From assembly GCA_022495005.1 (NCBI GenBank), contig JAGYXB010001842.1:434001-498000 (forward strand): a stretch of DNA of 64,000 bases, in the 5' to 3' direction. The DNA comes from Rhyacophila brunnea. Its lineage: Eukaryota; Arthropoda; Insecta; Trichoptera; Rhyacophilidae. The notes beneath the pieces are model-generated. The model was not told where the DNA came from and did no database searches. It saw only the letters and a program-made list of their open reading frames with translations. The position numbers and the translations under genes are program-made. Of this stretch, positions 42,321 to 52,896 are shown piece after piece; within the stretch, counting starts at the first letter, position 1, and each line of letters starts with the position of its first letter.

Positions 42321-44786
42321 ATGGAGCGTACGATTGCCGGCCTCCAAAATGCAAAGCTTGCTCAAAAAGAGTGTATTCGGGACGCGTTGCAGCGAGTGGT
42401 CGACTCTGTCAGCGACCACACCATCGGTACGGCTCTTTTTGAGACGGTCGTAAAGGAGTTCGGGCCCTCTTCAGCACTCAACAAAGTGTCTGAGGACGTC
42501 ACCCGAATCCTTTGTGGAAAGCGGGCAGAGTTAGTTCAGACGAGGCGGAAGAAAATCCTCTCCGGTATAAGAGACACCTTCACCCGAGAGGCTCTTAACA
42601 AGATCCCACCTAGCGCCGAACACATCTTCAATAAAGATAAACTGGCGGTATTCCTAGAGAGAGATGGGGGTCGGGAGAAGGTCTTCGATCAGACCACCAA
42701 AGTGGTTGACCAGGTCAGGGAGAGTCAACCTAGCACTTCGTCAGGTGGACGCAAGGACACCTTTCGGAGGCAGGGATATACGAGGAGGATACCAGACCAG
42801 GTTAGGGGTGGCCTGCCGAAAGGCCCACGCCCATCCAACGAGGTTTTCCCAGAGATAACCGAGGTGGTGCAAGGGGCACTTACCCAAGACGCAGGTGACC
42901 GGGTCTCCCTCACCACGTTCAAAGGGGGACGCCTCCAGCATTTCCAGGAAATCTGGCAGGCCAAGGGTGCACCACCACCATTATTAAAAATAATAACGGG
43001 AACCAGTATTCCGTTTATAAAGAAACCCCCTCTAATAATGCCTTCCGTGCAATTCCAGAAGGATTTCCAAACGCGACAATCGCCGGAGATCACTTCACAA
43101 ATCGCGGAACTGAAGGAATCGGGAGTATTGGAATTGGCAGAACCATCTCCAAGCTTCCTCTCAACCCTGTTCCTAGTAAGGAAGCAAGACGGCAGTCAAC
43201 GACCCGTCTTCAACCTAAAACGCCTAAACGGTTTCCTACAACCAAGGCCGTTCAAACTGTTCCACCACTTCAAGGTCCCAACATTCCTGCAAAGACTGGA
43301 AGACTGGTTAGTAAAAATAGACCTAAGCCAAGCGTACCTACATGTACCTATAGCTATACAACATCGCCGATTTCTTCGGCTAGTTTACCAAGGAGAACTC
43401 CTTCAATTCACGTGCCTTCCATTCGGACTGTCGGCAGCACCAAGACTGTTTGCCTCGTTAACAAACTGGGTGGCCGAACACCTCCGGGGAAAGGGTATGA
43501 GAATCGTCACTTACTTAGACGACTTTCTCATGGCAAATCAGTCCAGAGAGATTCTCCTGTCGCAACTGACTTATATGATAGATTTCATGCAAGCTCTAGG
43601 CTGGATAATCAACAAGAAAAAATCTTGTCTGATTCCAAGCCAACAGCGGGAGTTCTTGGGTATCACGTGGGATACTCACAACAATCGGAAATATCTATCA
43701 ACAGAGAAGTGCACATCACTTCGTCACCACCGGCAATTGCAGATCCAAAAAGGCAGTTGGTCGCTCAGGCAGGCCAAACGCCTCCTCGGGCGACTCAACT
43801 TTGCAACCTTCGTCACTCCACAGGGGAAGTTGCATTGCCGACGTCTACAACGTACGAGCGCTCAATTATCGAGGAGCCACCCTCACAAATCAGCATCGAT
43901 TCCTCCACAAGCTCGAGAGGACATCATGTGGTGGATTCGAGCGGTGGGCTCCTCAGGAAAGATTCACAGGGCAACCTACAATCACTTCCTCACCACAGAC
44001 GCAGCCGATTCAGGCTGGGGAGCGCAGTTAGACGAGTACCACCTATCAGGTACATGGACAAAACGCCAATCCACGTGGCACTCCAACCGAAAAGAGCTGT
44101 TTGCGGTACTTTCAGCCATACAACTCCGGGAACAAACGCTCAGGGGATCAGAATTACTCCTACAAACCGACAACAAAACAGTGGTGGCCTACATCAACAA
44201 CGAAGGGGGCACAAAGTCCGCAAGCCTACTAAGTCTTTGCCGACAGATCCTGAAAATCGCCAACCAGGCCAGTATATCATTGACTGCACAATACCTTCCA
44301 GGAAAATACAACTGCGTGGCAGACCATCTCTCACGCAGCAAAATTATCCCAGAATGGCACCTAGTTATGGCGGCTACAGCTCCCCTATTTCAAAGATGGG
44401 GACTCCCAGACGTAGACCTGTTCGCGTCCAACACAGCCCATGTTGTCGCAACCTATGTCTCACGAAATCCGAACGATGCTCTTGCACTGTTCCACGATGC
44501 CTTCAGTCGACAGTGGGACTTCAAACTAGCCTGGATATTCCCGCCACCGAATCTAATTCCACAAGTATTGGCACACCTGAACATGGCAAGGGGAAAATAT
44601 TTACTAGTGGCCCCATGGTGGAAGAAGTGTTTTTGGAGCGCAGACCTACAGCAGAGATCACTGGAACCCCCCTACCCGATCCCGCACTTGGAGTCATTTC
44701 TAGTGGATACAGTGACAAACCATCCACCTCCACAAGTCCGGGACCTATCACTCCAGTTATGGATAATTTTGGGTGGGCAGAGTTAA
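42321..44786 (+). CDS. DIRS gag C-terminal part + reverse transcriptase/RNase H
   Basis: 821 residues. Residues 1-~215 continue the gag-like region (MERTIAGLQNAK, R-D-A-L-Q-R-V). The RT follows, with FNLKRLNGFLQ, K-I-D-L-S-Q-A-Y (first catalytic Asp), LPFGLSAAPRLF and the YLDD box at 398-401. RNase H follows with catalytic D560 (TTDAADSGWG), the E of R-K-E-L-F-A, D617 (QTDNKTV) and D668 (CVADHLSR). All motifs are intact. It copies the RNA into DNA, with priming and circularisation dependent on the terminal and internal complementary repeats. Its last 28 bases overlap the recombinase start at 44759 in another frame. Confidence 0.9.
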   Translation: MERTIAGLQNAKLAQKECIRDALQRVVDSVSDHTIGTALFETVVKEFGPSSALNKVSEDVTRILCGKRAELVQTRRKKILSGIRDTFTREALNKIPPSAEHIFNKDKLAVFLERDGGREKVFDQTTKVVDQVRESQPSTSSGGRKDTFRRQGYTRRIPDQVRGGLPKGPRPSNEVFPEITEVVQGALTQDAGDRVSLTTFKGGRLQHFQEIWQAKGAPPPLLKIITGTSIPFIKKPPLIMPSVQFQKDFQTRQSPEITSQIAELKESGVLELAEPSPSFLSTLFLVRKQDGSQRPVFNLKRLNGFLQPRPFKLFHHFKVPTFLQRLEDWLVKIDLSQAYLHVPIAIQHRRFLRLVYQGELLQFTCLPFGLSAAPRLFASLTNWVAEHLRGKGMRIVTYLDDFLMANQSREILLSQLTYMIDFMQALGWIINKKKSCLIPSQQREFLGITWDTHNNRKYLSTEKCTSLRHHRQLQIQKGSWSLRQAKRLLGRLNFATFVTPQGKLHCRRLQRTSAQLSRSHPHKSASIPPQAREDIMWWIRAVGSSGKIHRATYNHFLTTDAADSGWGAQLDEYHLSGTWTKRQSTWHSNRKELFAVLSAIQLREQTLRGSELLLQTDNKTVVAYINNEGGTKSASLLSLCRQILKIANQASISLTAQYLPGKYNCVADHLSRSKIIPEWHLVMAATAPLFQRWGLPDVDLFASNTAHVVATYVSRNPNDALALFHDAFSRQWDFKLAWIFPPPNLIPQVLAHLNMARGKYLLVAPWWKKCFWSADLQQRSLEPPYPIPHLESFLVDTVTNHPPPQVRDLSLQLWIILGGQS

Positions 44787-45754
44787 TTTCTAGCTGGTCG
44801 GTAGAGGACAGATCACTTCTCACTTCTGGCTGGCGACCATCCACTTTGAAGACTTATAGACCGGCATGGGACAAATGGAAGACATGGTGCATGGCCAACA
44901 CGATAAGCTATAATACCCCCGAGCCGATTGAAGTGGCTAGATACCTGGGTCACTTATACAATAAGGAAGGTCTTTCATATAACACTATTCTTGTACATAA
45001 GTCAGCCATAGCTACCTTTTGCAAACCTATGATCAGTAAAGACATCAGCAGTAACATAGTAGTGCGTCATATGTTAAAAGCCATATCCACCCGCAAGACT
45101 AGACCTACAAAACCACCGATTTGGGATCCTAGAATAATCGTGGACTACCTCAAGAAAACAACACCACTAGTATACAACCTATATGAGGTTTCACGCAGAA
45201 CAGCTATACTATTATTACTCGCATCGGGACGACGGGTTCATGACCTTACCCTACTCAGTATAGCGGATAATGGCCTAGTCGATAATGGCGACCATATAAT
45301 TCTATGGCCAGTGTTTGGTTCCAAGACGGACACATCAAGGCACCGCCAATCTGGATGGAAATTAAGCGCTTCCAGTTGCCAAAACATCGATCCAGTTTTT
45401 TGGCTACGAAAACTTATCTGCGTTTCCAATGAGAGAAGAGAAGAGGGTGGTAATATCCCGGCATTATTTATCTCGTCAAGAGGCCCCCCGAAACCTGCGA
45501 CTCGAGCAGTCATTGGAAATTGGGTGAAGTCAGTACTAGCTGATGCAGGGGTACAGGAATCACCAGGCAGTACTCGATCAGCAGTCGCTTCTCTAAATTG
45601 GTTAGAGAACTACCCCATAGATGACATCCTGCAGAGAGGTAATTGGCGCCAAGAAGCTACTTTTAAGACATTTTACCAGAGACCGATAGACACACAGACT
45701 TCTACAGCGGGAGAACAAAATATGTTGACCTCTCTATTCAGCCCGGTACACTGA
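44759..45754 (+). CDS. DIRS tyrosine recombinase
   Basis: ATG 44759 gives 331 residues starting MDNFGWAELISSWSVEDRSL. A SAM-like DNA-binding part (W-R-P-S-T-L-K-T-Y, Y-N-T-I-L-V-H-K-S-A-I) is followed by the catalytic part: R159 in SGRRVHDL, R273 in PGSTRSAVAS, W296 in GNWRQEATF and the nucleophile Y306 in F-Y-Q-R-P. The usual box II His, three residues before R273, is Gly here. It integrates the circular DNA copy, replacing a DDE integrase. The frame is open far upstream (from 43412), but that part overlaps RT/RNase H and shows no recombinase content. Confidence 0.88.
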   Translation: MDNFGWAELISSWSVEDRSLLTSGWRPSTLKTYRPAWDKWKTWCMANTISYNTPEPIEVARYLGHLYNKEGLSYNTILVHKSAIATFCKPMISKDISSNIVVRHMLKAISTRKTRPTKPPIWDPRIIVDYLKKTTPLVYNLYEVSRRTAILLLLASGRRVHDLTLLSIADNGLVDNGDHIILWPVFGSKTDTSRHRQSGWKLSASSCQNIDPVFWLRKLICVSNERREEGGNIPALFISSRGPPKPATRAVIGNWVKSVLADAGVQESPGSTRSAVASLNWLENYPIDDILQRGNWRQEATFKTFYQRPIDTQTSTAGEQNMLTSLFSPVH

Positions 45755-45871
45755 GCCTAAAAGCAAGGAGATGTTATACCTAATTCTCATGTTAGGTTCA
45801 TCCACCTTATCTTGCAGGATCTATCTTGCTTTACCAGGTGATAACAAACAGATATCTCTAGGGACTTCAGA

Positions 45872-45946
45872 GTCAATAGCGAATAATGAAAGGAGTTTTA
45901 CCTACCATTAAAACTCTTATTATTCTTGTTGACTCTGAAGTCCAGA
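45872..45946. other. DIRS internal complementary region
   Basis: AGGGACTTCAGAGTCAATAG plus CGAATAAT is complementary to the left terminus. It runs on as GAAAGGAGTTTTACCTACCA to TTGACTCTGAAGTCC, complementary to the right terminus (46142-46203). The two are joined at the shared AATAAT. This is the template used to restore the element's ends from a circular intermediate. Confidence 0.88.
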
Positions 45947-45969
45947 GAACACCTACCTGGTTTCCTTGA

Positions 45970-46203
45970 GACATATCAAATTGAATACCAAAGACAAAGC
46001 ACGCCGCGATACAAGCGTCAGTCCTGCCAGCCGGTAAAAAACAAGATGAACAACCAGAGAGGTAAATAATCGAGAAGAAAAGGGGGTAAAAAGGGGCCAG
46101 CGCAGAAGAACACAAGGCAAAAATACGATCAACATCTCAAGGGACTTCAGAGTCAACAAGAATAATAAGAGTTTTAATGGTAGGTAAAACTCCTTTCATT
46201 ATT
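45970..46203. repeat. DIRS right inverted terminal repeat
   Basis: Complement of the left terminus from CAAATTGAATACC to GGGACTTCAGAGTC, followed by a right-specific end AAGAATAATAAGAG to CCTTTCATTATT. Frames read on the - strand here are mirror images of the left terminus, not genes. Confidence 0.88.
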
Positions 46204-46645
46204 AAAATTTTGTAATTTCCAGGACAACGTACACAATATTATTTGATTATATACATATATAAATATTATTTTATTAAATATATTATTAATGAATTGTTTA
46301 TCGTTTTTTCATTATTTACACCTCCATTATTAATGTCTTTAGCTAATATTATTTAAAAGGAAATAATACATTATTAAAATGGCAATACTATCGTCGACTT
46401 TTATTGTTTATGTAAAGTCTGTATCATTCAACCTGAATCAAATAAACGAAATTGAACCGTTTGGTTTGCGCCCGTTTGGTAAATGTCCACGGAAACGCTT
46501 TTCTGACGACTAATTAGTGTTGCCAGTACTTAAAATTAATTCATAACATATTAGTCTCTGAAACAGAAACATATTTATTGAAACGTCAACTTGTTATGAA
46601 ATTCTAACCTCCTATCGTTGTCTACAATAATACAAATTCGTATTT
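46204..46645. other. Spacer with MITE fragment
   Basis: Contains ATGGCAATACTATCGTCG (~46379), similar to sequence before ZNF-2 and ZNF-3 exon 1, and a fragment (46416-46520) of the 17341-17660 MITE. No coding. Confidence 0.4.
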
Positions 46646-49490
46646 GGGCATTTTCGCCAAAGTTTGTACATGTTTGAAATTTGGGTAATATTATTTTTTC
46701 ACTCAAATTAACCATTTTTATATAGCTAGCAGATTCCTTGTTCTATTGCTGAATTGGTGATAGCAATTTTTCAGCAAAATATTGATTAATACAATATTTA
46801 TATCATTTTTATTATGAAATTGGGCATAATAAGTTTCCGTTCCGTGACTACGAAACTTAGCTTTTAAAACATGAATGAAACACTTTTTATCACTTAAAAG
46901 AGCTCTATTAGATTAAAAAACCATACACTTCAAAATAAAACTACAAATAGTCAAAAAATATTATTGAATTTTAATTCTTGGGCACATTTCGTTCCCCTCC
47001 GTTACCCTATGTCTATAATGGCAGAGCATTTTTCCTTTAGTATTTGAAAAAACCAATCAATGTTCGTTCTGCTATTTTTTAAAGACAATAATCACTTTTA
47101 CTAAATTTTATTGGAAAAATAAATAAGTTTCGTTATTTAATAATCAAATGAAAAATAGTTAACGTTCAACTTTTTTGGGGACATTTTCGGAATGGAACGA
47201 AATGGTAACGGAGTGTAATTTGTAAAGCTTAAGTTACATGTTACCATAAAAACAAATTTTTGTTTTATGAAATTTATTTGAATTTTTTGATAGACAGATA
47301 AATATTCAACGTGCGTCAAAATAACAAAACAAATCAAACTTAATCACTAAAATAGACATATTTTATAATAAATTTCACAATACTTGTAAAATAAGGTAGG
47401 TAATAATTTTGACACACTATACATTACCATAACTTTATTTGGCATTTATATTATTTGTAACTCAGATAAAAAATATTTTTAAGCAAATTAACAATATATG
47501 AAAAAAAAAATCAGCAAGGGATTCAGACGCGAGTTCCTAGCGCGGCACGGAGTATATAACTTTTACGAAAATAATTATAGTCAAACTCGGTTATTACGAT
47601 CTCTGACATAGCGAGATCTCGGATGTAATAACGAAACATTTGTTGACAATTGGTTTATGATTTTCGCCATACATTTAATTTTTTCACTGTTATAACGAGC
47701 AACTTATCGGATATACCGAGCTAAAATACTGTTAATGTGTCGACCGTTTTAAAACATTTCGACCCTAAGCAATAAAATCCGATTGGACAGGATGCCGCCG
47801 GGGTCGGATTACGTTTATGACACTAGTAAAGTGTCTAAGTACCTACCTTATTGGTGTTTCACCGACAATGATAAAAAAGTATCCACGCATATGGTTGAAA
47901 AATCCAAGGTTTGTGAAGTCCGTAGGTACCTACCAGCGTTAATTACAATAAACAACTTCTTTTGTAGTTTATGAATGCCATGCTCGTTTCGGGGATTTTT
48001 ACGATGGTTTCCAAATTTTTTATTTTCGGCTTTTTGTGTAATGTGACATGCTCATTTAAAAATACCTATTCTCTGATATAACGAGTAACGCTTATAACAA
48101 GCAAATTCAGTCGGTCCCATCTTCCTCGTAATAACCAAGTTCGACTTTATGTTGTCTTGAAATTTAATTGTATTCATCAACATAAAATGTAGCTATACAG
48201 GTTGATTGTAATCAAGACGTACTTTTCTGACATTTCGTGAATACCTACAGTTCTAGGTATTAAATCTAATCGAGTACACATTTCTGTTAAACGTGACAAA
48301 AAAATACTTTTTCATACATTTTTATAAATTTCTATGCCTAAAATGTATGGAGAAGTTTTAAAATTTTGGTGGCGTATAACAGAAAGAGTATGACAGAGCC
48401 AGTGCCTGTCTCGCAATTATTTCAGTCTGGTGTTTTTTCTTTTCCTTCTGTTGTTTTTTTTTATCTCCATACTTTTATGTGCGCTATTTTTGCGTATTCA
48501 GACATATCACATACTTTTTTAATCTTTATTATATTATTATATTATAGTCAGGTTATTTTCTATATTTTTTAATGAAAATATTTTTGTTTTTCATACGAAC
48601 AGACAAAATAATTTTTTTTATAACCTATGAAGAACTAAACACACACTGTAAACCCAACTTTATGCATGCCATTTCGTTACTTTTACATTCCACATATACG
48701 TTACCACCAATATAGTTTCGGAGTGGAAGTAACGGATTCTGTTTCAGAAGTGTTTGAAGCCAAAATTTAGCTTAGTTTTATTGTTAAACCTGCGATATGT
48801 TTTATTATATCTGTAGTATGAAAGATAAGCTCCATATGTGTAGTATGTGAAATAGAAATATGTGTTTTCTTACCTTATAAATCGTGGTAACAGTAGTGGA
48901 ACTTCTTAAATGACCAACCCAGAAAGCAACCTGTTCCGATAGCGATACCGACACACACCAACAATTTAAAGTGTACATGGCGATCAGTGTTATACAAAAA
49001 TGTTGCTACATTAAAAAAAAACATATTTATAGTGAAAATTTTTCGCCTTCATGCTAAAATCGTGGTAACGGAATGTGGAGTTCCACTTTTTCAAATATCC
49101 TGGGACACACTTTAAACGTGATTTTTTTTCAATATTGGTACAAATTTACGAAAAAACTATATATTTTCCAAAAATATATAATGTAAGCTGTTGAAAACAC
49201 TACGAATTTAATTTTACACACTCAAAATTAATGACGAAATCAGACTTTGTTTATTTGAATTTATGGGTGGGACATGGTAAAAACGCACTACCTTTCGATC
49301 TAAATAATCAATTAAAAATATATACAGGTCAGATAGTTGTATTTAACTGATTGAATAGAGTAAATTAATAAATTTGCATGTTAAAAGTACATAACTTTCC
49401 AACATTTTATAATATAATAACTATGAAAAAATCAATCAAAGTCATGGGACATGCCAAAAACGCAATGTACAAACTTTGGCGAAAATGCCC
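46646..49490. mobile_element. 2.85-kb TIR element, noncoding
   Basis: Left end GGGCATTTTCGCCAAAGTTT (46646 on, through GTACAT); the right end is the reverse complement, ending GAAAATGCCC at 49490. Both sides are flanked by ATTT. The motif GGTAACGGA/TTCCGTTACC and relatives recurs at ~46842, 46990, 47205, 48675, 48708, 48732, 48886 and 49064 in both orientations. It contains a nested pogo/mariner-like element and no recognisable transposase. Confidence 0.65.
47580..48145. mobile_element. Nested pogo/mariner-like MITE
   Basis: GTCAAACTCGGTTATTACGA at the left; on the right, reversed, GTCGAACTTGGTTATTACGA. A TA precedes the left end, with TTTA behind the right. Internal TTATAACGAGCAACTTATCG and GATATAACGAGTAACGC repeat the terminal theme. 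The CTCGNTATNACGA-type terminus is known from pogo/Tigger and related TA-targeting elements. The 47783-47974 frame is unassigned. Confidence 0.75.
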
Positions 49491-50509
49491 ATTTATTCAT
49501 TTTAAATGTACAAAATATAAAGAATGCTTCGTGAATAGGTAGCCATTTAGTTAATTTATAAGATTTATAGGTATGACAAGTTTTTAAAAATTACTTTTGA
49601 TAAGAGCTTTTTATAATTGAGCACTATTGTTCATGTCGACAGTATGATTTTTTGACTTAGGCGACAATCGAACATATTAAATTGATAAAATTCGTTAGGT
49701 AGGTAATATAAAGATCATTCCGGGTTGATTTAACACAGTTTGTAGTTTAGAATCTCCTTTACAAAATATAAATAAAATGAAAATAAATTCTTGGTCTGAC
49801 ATAATAATTATAGTAATGATATTAAATTGAACTCTTTGCATAGAAAATATGGTTGGATTTTGAGATAATAAGACCAAAAGCGGCTTCTTGTTCGCGTATG
49901 GTTACTTATGAATAATAGGTACCTATTGATTATTAATCTATAATATACATAATTCAAGTAAACTTCTATGGTGTAAATGTCTAACATATTAATATGAACA
50001 CCTCACGATATATAAATGCCGAATAATGCTTATCAACACTTTGACAGATTGCCATTAGTCTATGGATCGTCCGTATCGGTTGACGTTTCATGTCAAACCA
50101 TTTCTGATGGTCCAGAACGGTTTGATTTTCAATGATACACTGAACCAAACGTCAAATCTCAAACCATTTCCGGTCAACTTTCTACTCATACAATTTGTAT
50201 GTATATTGTCTATGGTTTCATTTGATTTGTTTCGTTCAGGTTGAAAGAAACGAACCTGTAATTAAAACTAGCAAAGTAGTATCGTAGTTCGAACTGTCAA
50301 CAAATTGTATTATCTATCTATGGTGTAAATTCATGTTAGACTAGGGCATAGGGATGCCAGAGAAAAGCCTACGCTCTTTAGAGTCATTGACTTTAGCCTT
50401 TAATCAACGATTTATCTCAGTTTGACATAAATTATGTGACATAGGTAACAAATGTTCTCCTGTACCCTTCAATATAAACGTCAAACAAAATATCGTAGAG
50501 TTGAAATCA
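49491..50509. other. Spacer with inverted MITE fragment
   Basis: 50060-50262 is an inverted partial copy of the 17341-17660 MITE (TGTCAAACCATTTCTGATGG and TTTCGTTCAGGTTGAA). Otherwise AT-rich. Confidence 0.5.
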
Positions 50510-50622
50510 GTTGTCGCATTCAATTTGATCTTTATAATATTATTATTTTGTAGAGTGAGCACCTTACATCTAATGGAAATACCTTCGTCGATAGTTTTAT
50601 ATCTGCGATAAAAACACACGCG

Positions 50623-50805
50623 ATGGCTTCAACGTATTTACCAGAAACACACAAAATTGAGGTGAAACTTGAACCAGAAGAATTTGAATATGACAAAGGA
50701 GGCCAGCATTTTCCTGATGCGACAATAAAACATTCAAGATCAAACTCTACGGAAGCAATAAAGCAAGAAGGCAATGCTGAAGATGACAGCTGTTTCAATT
50801 TTGAG
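50623..50805 (+). CDS. ZNF-4 exon 1 (acidic, SUMO motifs)
   Basis: 61 codons, ATG 50623 to a GTTAGA donor, phase 0. MASTYLPETHKIEVKLEPEE, acidic stretch, then IKHSRSNSTEAIKQEGNAED. V-K-L-E and I-K-Q-E are SUMO-consensus sites. It differs from ZNF-3 exon 1 by a few conservative replacements, consistent with a constrained coding exon. The 113 bp upstream is also conserved. Confidence 0.85.
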
Positions 50806-52773
50806 GTTAGATTTAAAATACTGTTTATATAGGTAATGAATATCAGTTTATTTTGTCGATTTGACCGAAACAATACAGATAGCCTTGTCAACATAAATGG
50901 CTTTGTTAATATTAAAGACCACTACAGTACATAATTATGTACATAAAAATGAATTTACTATTGTTTTGATGTGACAATCGCATTAGTCGTATTGTAGATT
51001 AAAAATATCGACAAAGCTCGCTCGTTCAGCCGTTTATTGTAAAACATTTTATTTTTGTAACTAGATAACTACTTAAGACGATACTTCAGTGAAACGGCAA
51101 ATAATTTTCAACTATAGGCCCGACGAATTTTTGGACTCACTGGCATTCGGAGAGCGAACGTCGAGGAGTGAATACGTCAATTAGTTTCGTGATGGCGACG
51201 GGGTTATTAATTTTTAAATCGTGTAAATATGACTAAAAACGTTACCCATTTACTTGAAAAAGAAAACATGTATTATTATTGTTACTAATAGAATAATAAA
51301 CAGAACAATAAATAGACGCATGTTTGATTTATACGACAAGTTATATTTCGTTCGGCATTCGTCATTTTCACCCGCGACCCGCAATCCGTGCATCGCCTAG
51401 CCACGATCTTTTTAGACCATGCCTTAACTGAGTTATAGCCTTAATCTTGTGATCAAAATCTGTCATTCAAATTTTTAAACAAAAAATATGTTTCGTGGTT
51501 TTCCCATAATTGCACCTAGTTTAAACGGAATTAGGTACCTACAATACCTAATTGTTGTGTGTGACCGTGCGAGACATAATAATTGGTATGAGCATTGTTG
51601 TGACGAAGGGTGGACGTAGACTGGAGATTCGGCATAACTTAGCTTTATCAGAGTTGCCTATTGTATTTACTAGGATATAATTTTTGTTATGCATTATTGC
51701 TTTCTGTCCGGCATCCATCATGACGTAGGTAATCGTCAAATTTGTGTTGTTTTGTAAAACGCAAGACAGGGCTCGCCACAAGAACCATCCTTGGAAGCTC
51801 ATAGTTAATCGGGTATTTTCGTACGTCGAATGAATCGTGTCTGAAAATAAGATTTTTTCCAAATTGGTAATAACTCCGTGGAACGGTTCAAAAGTGAGTT
51901 TCACGATCGTGGCAGATGGTCGGACTGAGAATAAGTATGTTAGTGTAATTTGAGCTTAAGCCGGCTCTCACGTCTCGCCTGCAACCTTCAAATACGTCGA
52001 TGTGACGTCATCGTTATTTATAAAACACGTTGCCAAGTGGAGCTCCGCAGATTGGTCAAATGTGACTTTTTAGTTTAAAAAAAAACATCTGCTGTTGCAA
52101 TCGGCAAGTTGCATGATTTCCGGGCTGCGAGTCGAAGACTCCAGCACGCATATGAACACCTACGAATTGGTCATTCCTATACTTAACCGCTCCCCGATCG
52201 TCGCATTCAAATATCTATACGTTTAAAAGGTTACGTGTGACTGTCGATAAGTAGATCTGCGCAGTTTTCATATTATGCAACACCGGATCGAAGTTCTTAA
52301 AAATTTGATTTATGGGTGTGCGGCAGACGGGCGAGTTAAGATGTGAGAGCCGGCTTAGACTCTACGTTGATATATATTGTGGGCATGTGCTTACTCACAG
52401 TTTGGAGAGGTATGCTTGCAATAATTATACTATAAAATATTATACTATGTTATATTATAATAATATTGTTTAGATCTTTTTGCATAACAATTTGACTTAT
52501 GATTTTGATTATGACTTTCCCACTTACTTACTTATCCACATTCTGTTTGATCTAAATTCTTTTAGAATTTTTTTTTGTATCCGATACCGAACTAATATTA
52601 CATTTATTGGTTTCCAGTATGTTTTCATTAAGGGTAGTGCTACGGAAAAATAATTTAATCTCCGTGAAAATAATACACGAACATAGACACGCCTCTGCAT
52701 GCATTGCCGTTAAAAATCACCGACTTGTTTAAAAGGGTACTTTATTTTGAAACATGGTGTATTGTTTTTTCAG
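50806..52773. other. ZNF-4 intron 1
   Basis: Aligns with ZNF-3 intron 1 but lacks that intron's hAT-like and CAATGACATTA insertions. 51603 carries the hAT-like remnant (GTGACGAAGGGTGGACGTAG). No gene seen on either strand. Confidence 0.6.
51958..52356. mobile_element. 399-bp MITE (AAGCCGGCTCTCAC ends)
   Basis: AAGCCGGCTCTCACGTCTCG at the left and, reversed on the right, AAGCCGGCTCTCACATCTTA. The orthologous ZNF-3 copy (from 32484) has lost its right end, so the insertion predates the duplication. Confidence 0.75.
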
Positions 52774-52896
52774 AACCTACAACCGTATCCGGATAATATA
52801 AAATCTGAGACAGATTTTCAACCAGTCGACTTCAAGGAAGTGCCACTCAATTATGATTATCCTCAGCCTGGTTGCTCGTATACGGAATGCAAACCA
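52774..52896 (+). CDS. ZNF-4 exon 2
   Basis: 41 codons from a TTTTTTCAG acceptor to a GTAAGT donor, phase 0 on both sides. NLQPYPDNIKSETDFQPVDF, then VPLNYDYPQPGCSY and T-E-C-K-P. Differs from ZNF-3 exon 2 mainly by one Asn-to-Gln change. Contains the I-K-S-E SUMO consensus. Confidence 0.85.

Larger units (their letters stand above)
41558..46203 (+). mobile_element. DIRS-type tyrosine-recombinase retrotransposon, nearly intact
   Basis: About 4.65 kb. Inverted termini (41558-~41750 against ~45970-46203) enclose a gag-like ORF, an RT/RNase H ORF and a tyrosine recombinase ORF. Between the recombinase and the right terminus lies an internal complementary region that joins the complements of both outer ends. 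Such a region, plus YR instead of an integrase, and no target duplication, defines DIRS-like elements. The coding part is G/C-richer than the flanks. Only one stop interrupts the gag/RT frame, so the copy looks young. Confidence 0.92.

Noticed and set aside
42725..44844. Several - strand and short + strand frames in DIRS-1
   Set aside because: They overlap the RT/RNase H frame, have no recognisable motifs, and are absent as frames in the second copy.
45873..46159. - strand frames resembling the left DIRS terminus (MCSSALAPF...)
   Set aside because: They arise because the right terminus is an inverted copy of the left one; the left frame is upstream of the gag ATG and probably untranslated.
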